Below, in pieces: positions 33,500 to 35,056 of a stretch of 35,056 nucleotides of DNA. The stretch spans positions 1 to 35,056 of the forward strand of contig JAFGBI010000362.1 of assembly GCA_016933275.1 (NCBI GenBank). The letters run 5' to 3'. Source of the stretch: Polyangiaceae bacterium (GTDB lineage Bacteria > Myxococcota_A > Polyangia > Polyangiales > Polyangiaceae). A program made the position numbers and the translations under genes. The notes below the pieces were generated by a model, which was given only the letters and a program-made list of their open reading frames with translations, searched no databases and had not been told where the DNA came from. Within the stretch, counting starts at the first letter, position 1, and every line of letters starts with the position of its first letter.

Positions 33500-34146
33500 A
33501 CCCGATGTGAACGTGTACGACGTCCGGCTGACGCGCCATGAAGATGGCTTCGTCCTTCACGCGTCCGCAGGACACCTGCCTCGCCCAGGGGGACGGGATC
33601 ACGGGCCTCGCTTGGGAACTCGTCGAGGACCTCGAGCACCCCCGCATCAGCGCGGAAACCACCGTCGATGCCCCGTACTTCCACTCGATCGAGGACGCAA
33701 AGAACGGCCAGGGACCGGCGCCCATCAAGACTTCGGAGGGATGGCTCCACATCGCGCATGCCGTTCGCGGTTGCGCGGCTGGAATGCGCTATACGGTCTA
33801 CGTCTTCATGACGCGGCTCGATGCGCCGTCCGTGCCCATCCACCAGCCAGGCGGTCACCTCATCGCACCCCTGTTCGATGAGCGGGTCGGCGATGTCTCC
33901 AACGTCGTCTTCATCAACGGTTGGGTGGAGCGCGAAGGGATCCTCTACATCTACTATGCCTCGAGCGACACGCGGGTCCACGTCGCCACGTCGAGCGTCG
34001 AGCGGCTGGTCGACTACTGCAAGAACACGCCGCCCGACGGCCGCACGAGCGCGGCTTGCGCCAATCAGCGGCGAGCTCTCGCCGAGCAGAACCGCGCCCT
34101 CGCGGAGTCGAGCGGCGATCCCCTCCTCCGCCGAGCGCTCGGATAG
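33465..34146 (+). pseudogene. GH130 mannosylglucose phosphorylase, broken by deletions and a frame change
   Basis: Two pieces of one family lie in different frames. Frame 3 (about 33465-33557) encodes VIPELPGEPDVNVYDVRL then TRHEDGF, which belongs in the first half of a GH130 subfamily 1 enzyme. Frame 1 (from 33538 or so to the stop at 34146) encodes SFTRPQD, WELVEDLEHPRI, KNGQGPAPIKTSEGWLHIAH, GDVSNVVF, YYASSDTRVHVATS and LVDYC, the whole C-terminal half. Missing are roughly 130 N-terminal residues and about 70 between HEDGF and TRPQD. The frame-1 piece alone is a 202-codon open frame from ATG 33538 and might be annotated as a gene. Intact enzymes split mannosyl-glucose with phosphate to mannose-1-phosphate and glucose. 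The numbers are estimates from memory of the family. Confidence 0.8.
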
Positions 34147-34405
34147 CTAGTCGGACGCGCCCGTTCGTTGGGTCGCGAGACCTCCGGGAACGCGCGAAGG
34201 CGATACGAGCGCAGGGGCCGCCCTCCCGGCGACGGGCTCCTCCTTCCGCTGAGCGGTCTGCCCCCGCAGCGGCCATGTTCAGGACCGATCATGGATCCGA
34301 TGCTGGCTCGTCCCGCCGAAGCGAGAATGGGTTGTGAAGGCGAAGCGCGTCTTTTCCTCGACATTCCCCTTTCATCGGCGTCGAACTGAGATAATAAGGC
34401 GCCTG

Positions 34406-34855
34406 ATGCGTGTTTCGTGTTTGGCTCTTGCCTTTCCGCTGGTTCTAGGATGTGCGAGTTCGTCTCCGCCTTCGCCCCCCGCGACGCCGGTCCCCATCGT
34501 CGCGTCTGGCGGCGTGCGACCCACACCACCCGCAGTACCCGCCGAGCTAGGGAGCGAGATGGTCGCGCCCATTCTCGCCGAGATGGAACGGTCGGCCTAC
34601 GGGTGTTTCACGTTGGAGTTTGGGGGACAGGAGCATTCGGGCGGAACGATCGTGGTGGAATGGTTGATCAATCCAAGGGGTGACGTCGCCAGCGCGACCA
34701 TCGTCGAGTCGGACATCGACAACGAGGATTTCGCCAAGTGCGTGGTCGACGCGGCACACAAGCTCGAGTTTCCCGCAGCGCAAAGGGGCACGGCGCTCCG
34801 CAAACCCTACGAGTTTCGCCGCGCTGGTCCCGCTGCGACCTCCGCCACCCTCTGA
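34406..34855 (+). CDS. Lipoprotein with AgmX/PglI-type C-terminal domain
   Basis: ATG 34406 (AAGG six bases upstream) gives 149 residues; the frame also opens at GTG 34334. A lipoprotein signal MRVSCLALAFPLVLGCASSS has the lipobox VLGC, followed by a Ser/Pro/Ala-rich linker. The C-terminal domain (about 50-143) has the AgmX/PglI pattern: one Cys early (YGCFTLEF), GTIVVEWLINPRGDVASATIVES, then KCVVDAAHKLEFP and a final PYEFR. This domain is common in Myxococcota, where AgmX is linked to gliding motility, and resembles TonB C-termini. The two Cys may form a disulphide. Its role here is unknown. Confidence 0.8.
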   Translation: MRVSCLALAFPLVLGCASSSPPSPPATPVPIVASGGVRPTPPAVPAELGSEMVAPILAEMERSAYGCFTLEFGGQEHSGGTIVVEWLINPRGDVASATIVESDIDNEDFAKCVVDAAHKLEFPAAQRGTALRKPYEFRRAGPAATSATL

Positions 34856-34943
34856 TCCTGGATTTCGCGCCTCCCGGTCCGCCATGCGGCGCTCCTCGCA
34901 TCTTTCGGCGTTCTCCGCGCCCGTCGTGCTCGAATGAGCGCTG

Positions 34944-35056
34944 CTAGAGCGCCGATCAGGTTGCCAACCGCAACGGCAGCGCTGGAAACGCGTCCGTGCG
35001 AGGCGAGGACGCGTTTCCAGCGCTGCCTCTGGAGAGGTCTGCTGCCGGTTCGGTGC
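34944..35056 (+). repeat. Dispersed MITE-like repeat, copy E (cut by window end)
   Basis: Starts CTAGAGCGCCGATCAGGTTG, which, compared with the reversed right end of other copies (AGAGCAGCAATCAGGTTG), matches at about 15 of 18 positions. The perfect 19-bp arms lie at 34975-34993 and 35009-35027 around a 15-nt loop, identical to copies A and C. The copy runs off the window at GGTTCGGTGC. Confidence 0.9.

Overview
The window is a GC-rich (roughly two-thirds G+C by eye) bacterial segment that reads like a Myxococcota (Polyangia-type) chromosome. Three features point there: three membrane-anchored Ser/Thr protein kinases in 35 kb, secreted PEGA/TPR-like proteins and an AgmX/PglI-type lipoprotein, and a 'TGG' glycine-rich surface protein. 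Genes are mostly single units on alternating strands. The assignment rests on gene content only.

Layout. 1-369: dispersed repeat with a 7-bp tandem array. 388-1257 (-): purU. 1347-2948 (+): membrane histidine kinase whose H-box lacks the phosphoacceptor His. 3057-3240: second repeat copy. 3267-8809 (-): a compact operon for an NAD-reducing [NiFe] hydrogenase of the Cupriavidus (Ralstonia) type, hoxF-hoxU-hoxY-hoxH-hoxW, ending in a single-domain response regulator. 9352-10671 (-): soluble GAF histidine kinase on the same strand, separated from hoxF by a 540-bp AT-richer gap. 10879-13397 (+): GH1 beta-glucosidase and a metallophosphoesterase. 13780-16464: Ser/Thr kinase convergent with a PEGA-like secreted protein. 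16582-17088 (-): DUF1802 protein. 17089-18199: the largest gene-free stretch, holding a third repeat copy. 18200-19459 (+): glgC, then a 21-bp imperfect tandem array and the fourth repeat copy. 19940-20923 (+): aldo/keto reductase. 20961-22124 (-): Gly-rich surface protein. 22310-24412 (-): second Ser/Thr kinase. 24528-25718 (-) and 25732-27030 (+): head-to-head SprT-like/DUF2786 protein and four-S1-domain RNA-binding protein. 27187-29831 (+): third Ser/Thr kinase followed by a second PEGA-like secreted protein. 29874-31544 (-): glnS. 32036-33085 (+): LacI-family regulator, followed by remnants of a mannobiose-type 2-epimerase and a GH130 mannosylglucose phosphorylase (33230-34146), both broken by deletions. 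34406-34855 (+): AgmX/PglI-like lipoprotein. 34944-35056: fifth repeat copy, cut by the window edge.

How the genes work together. The hox operon encodes a complete soluble hydrogenase/diaphorase that couples H2 and NAD(H), plus its own large-subunit endopeptidase; hyp maturation genes are not in the window. Signalling genes surround it: a kinase upstream on the same strand, a receiver protein as last gene, and a degenerate kinase convergent to it. The kinase/PEGA-protein neighbourhoods recur twice. The most unusual features are a MITE-like repeat family that keeps a hairpin even where the arm sequence has changed, the His-less histidine kinase, and the decayed mannan phosphorolysis locus beside an apparently intact LacI regulator. 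No clearly novel multi-gene system could be established. Both window ends lie inside the same repeat family, so this may be a whole contig bounded by repeats.
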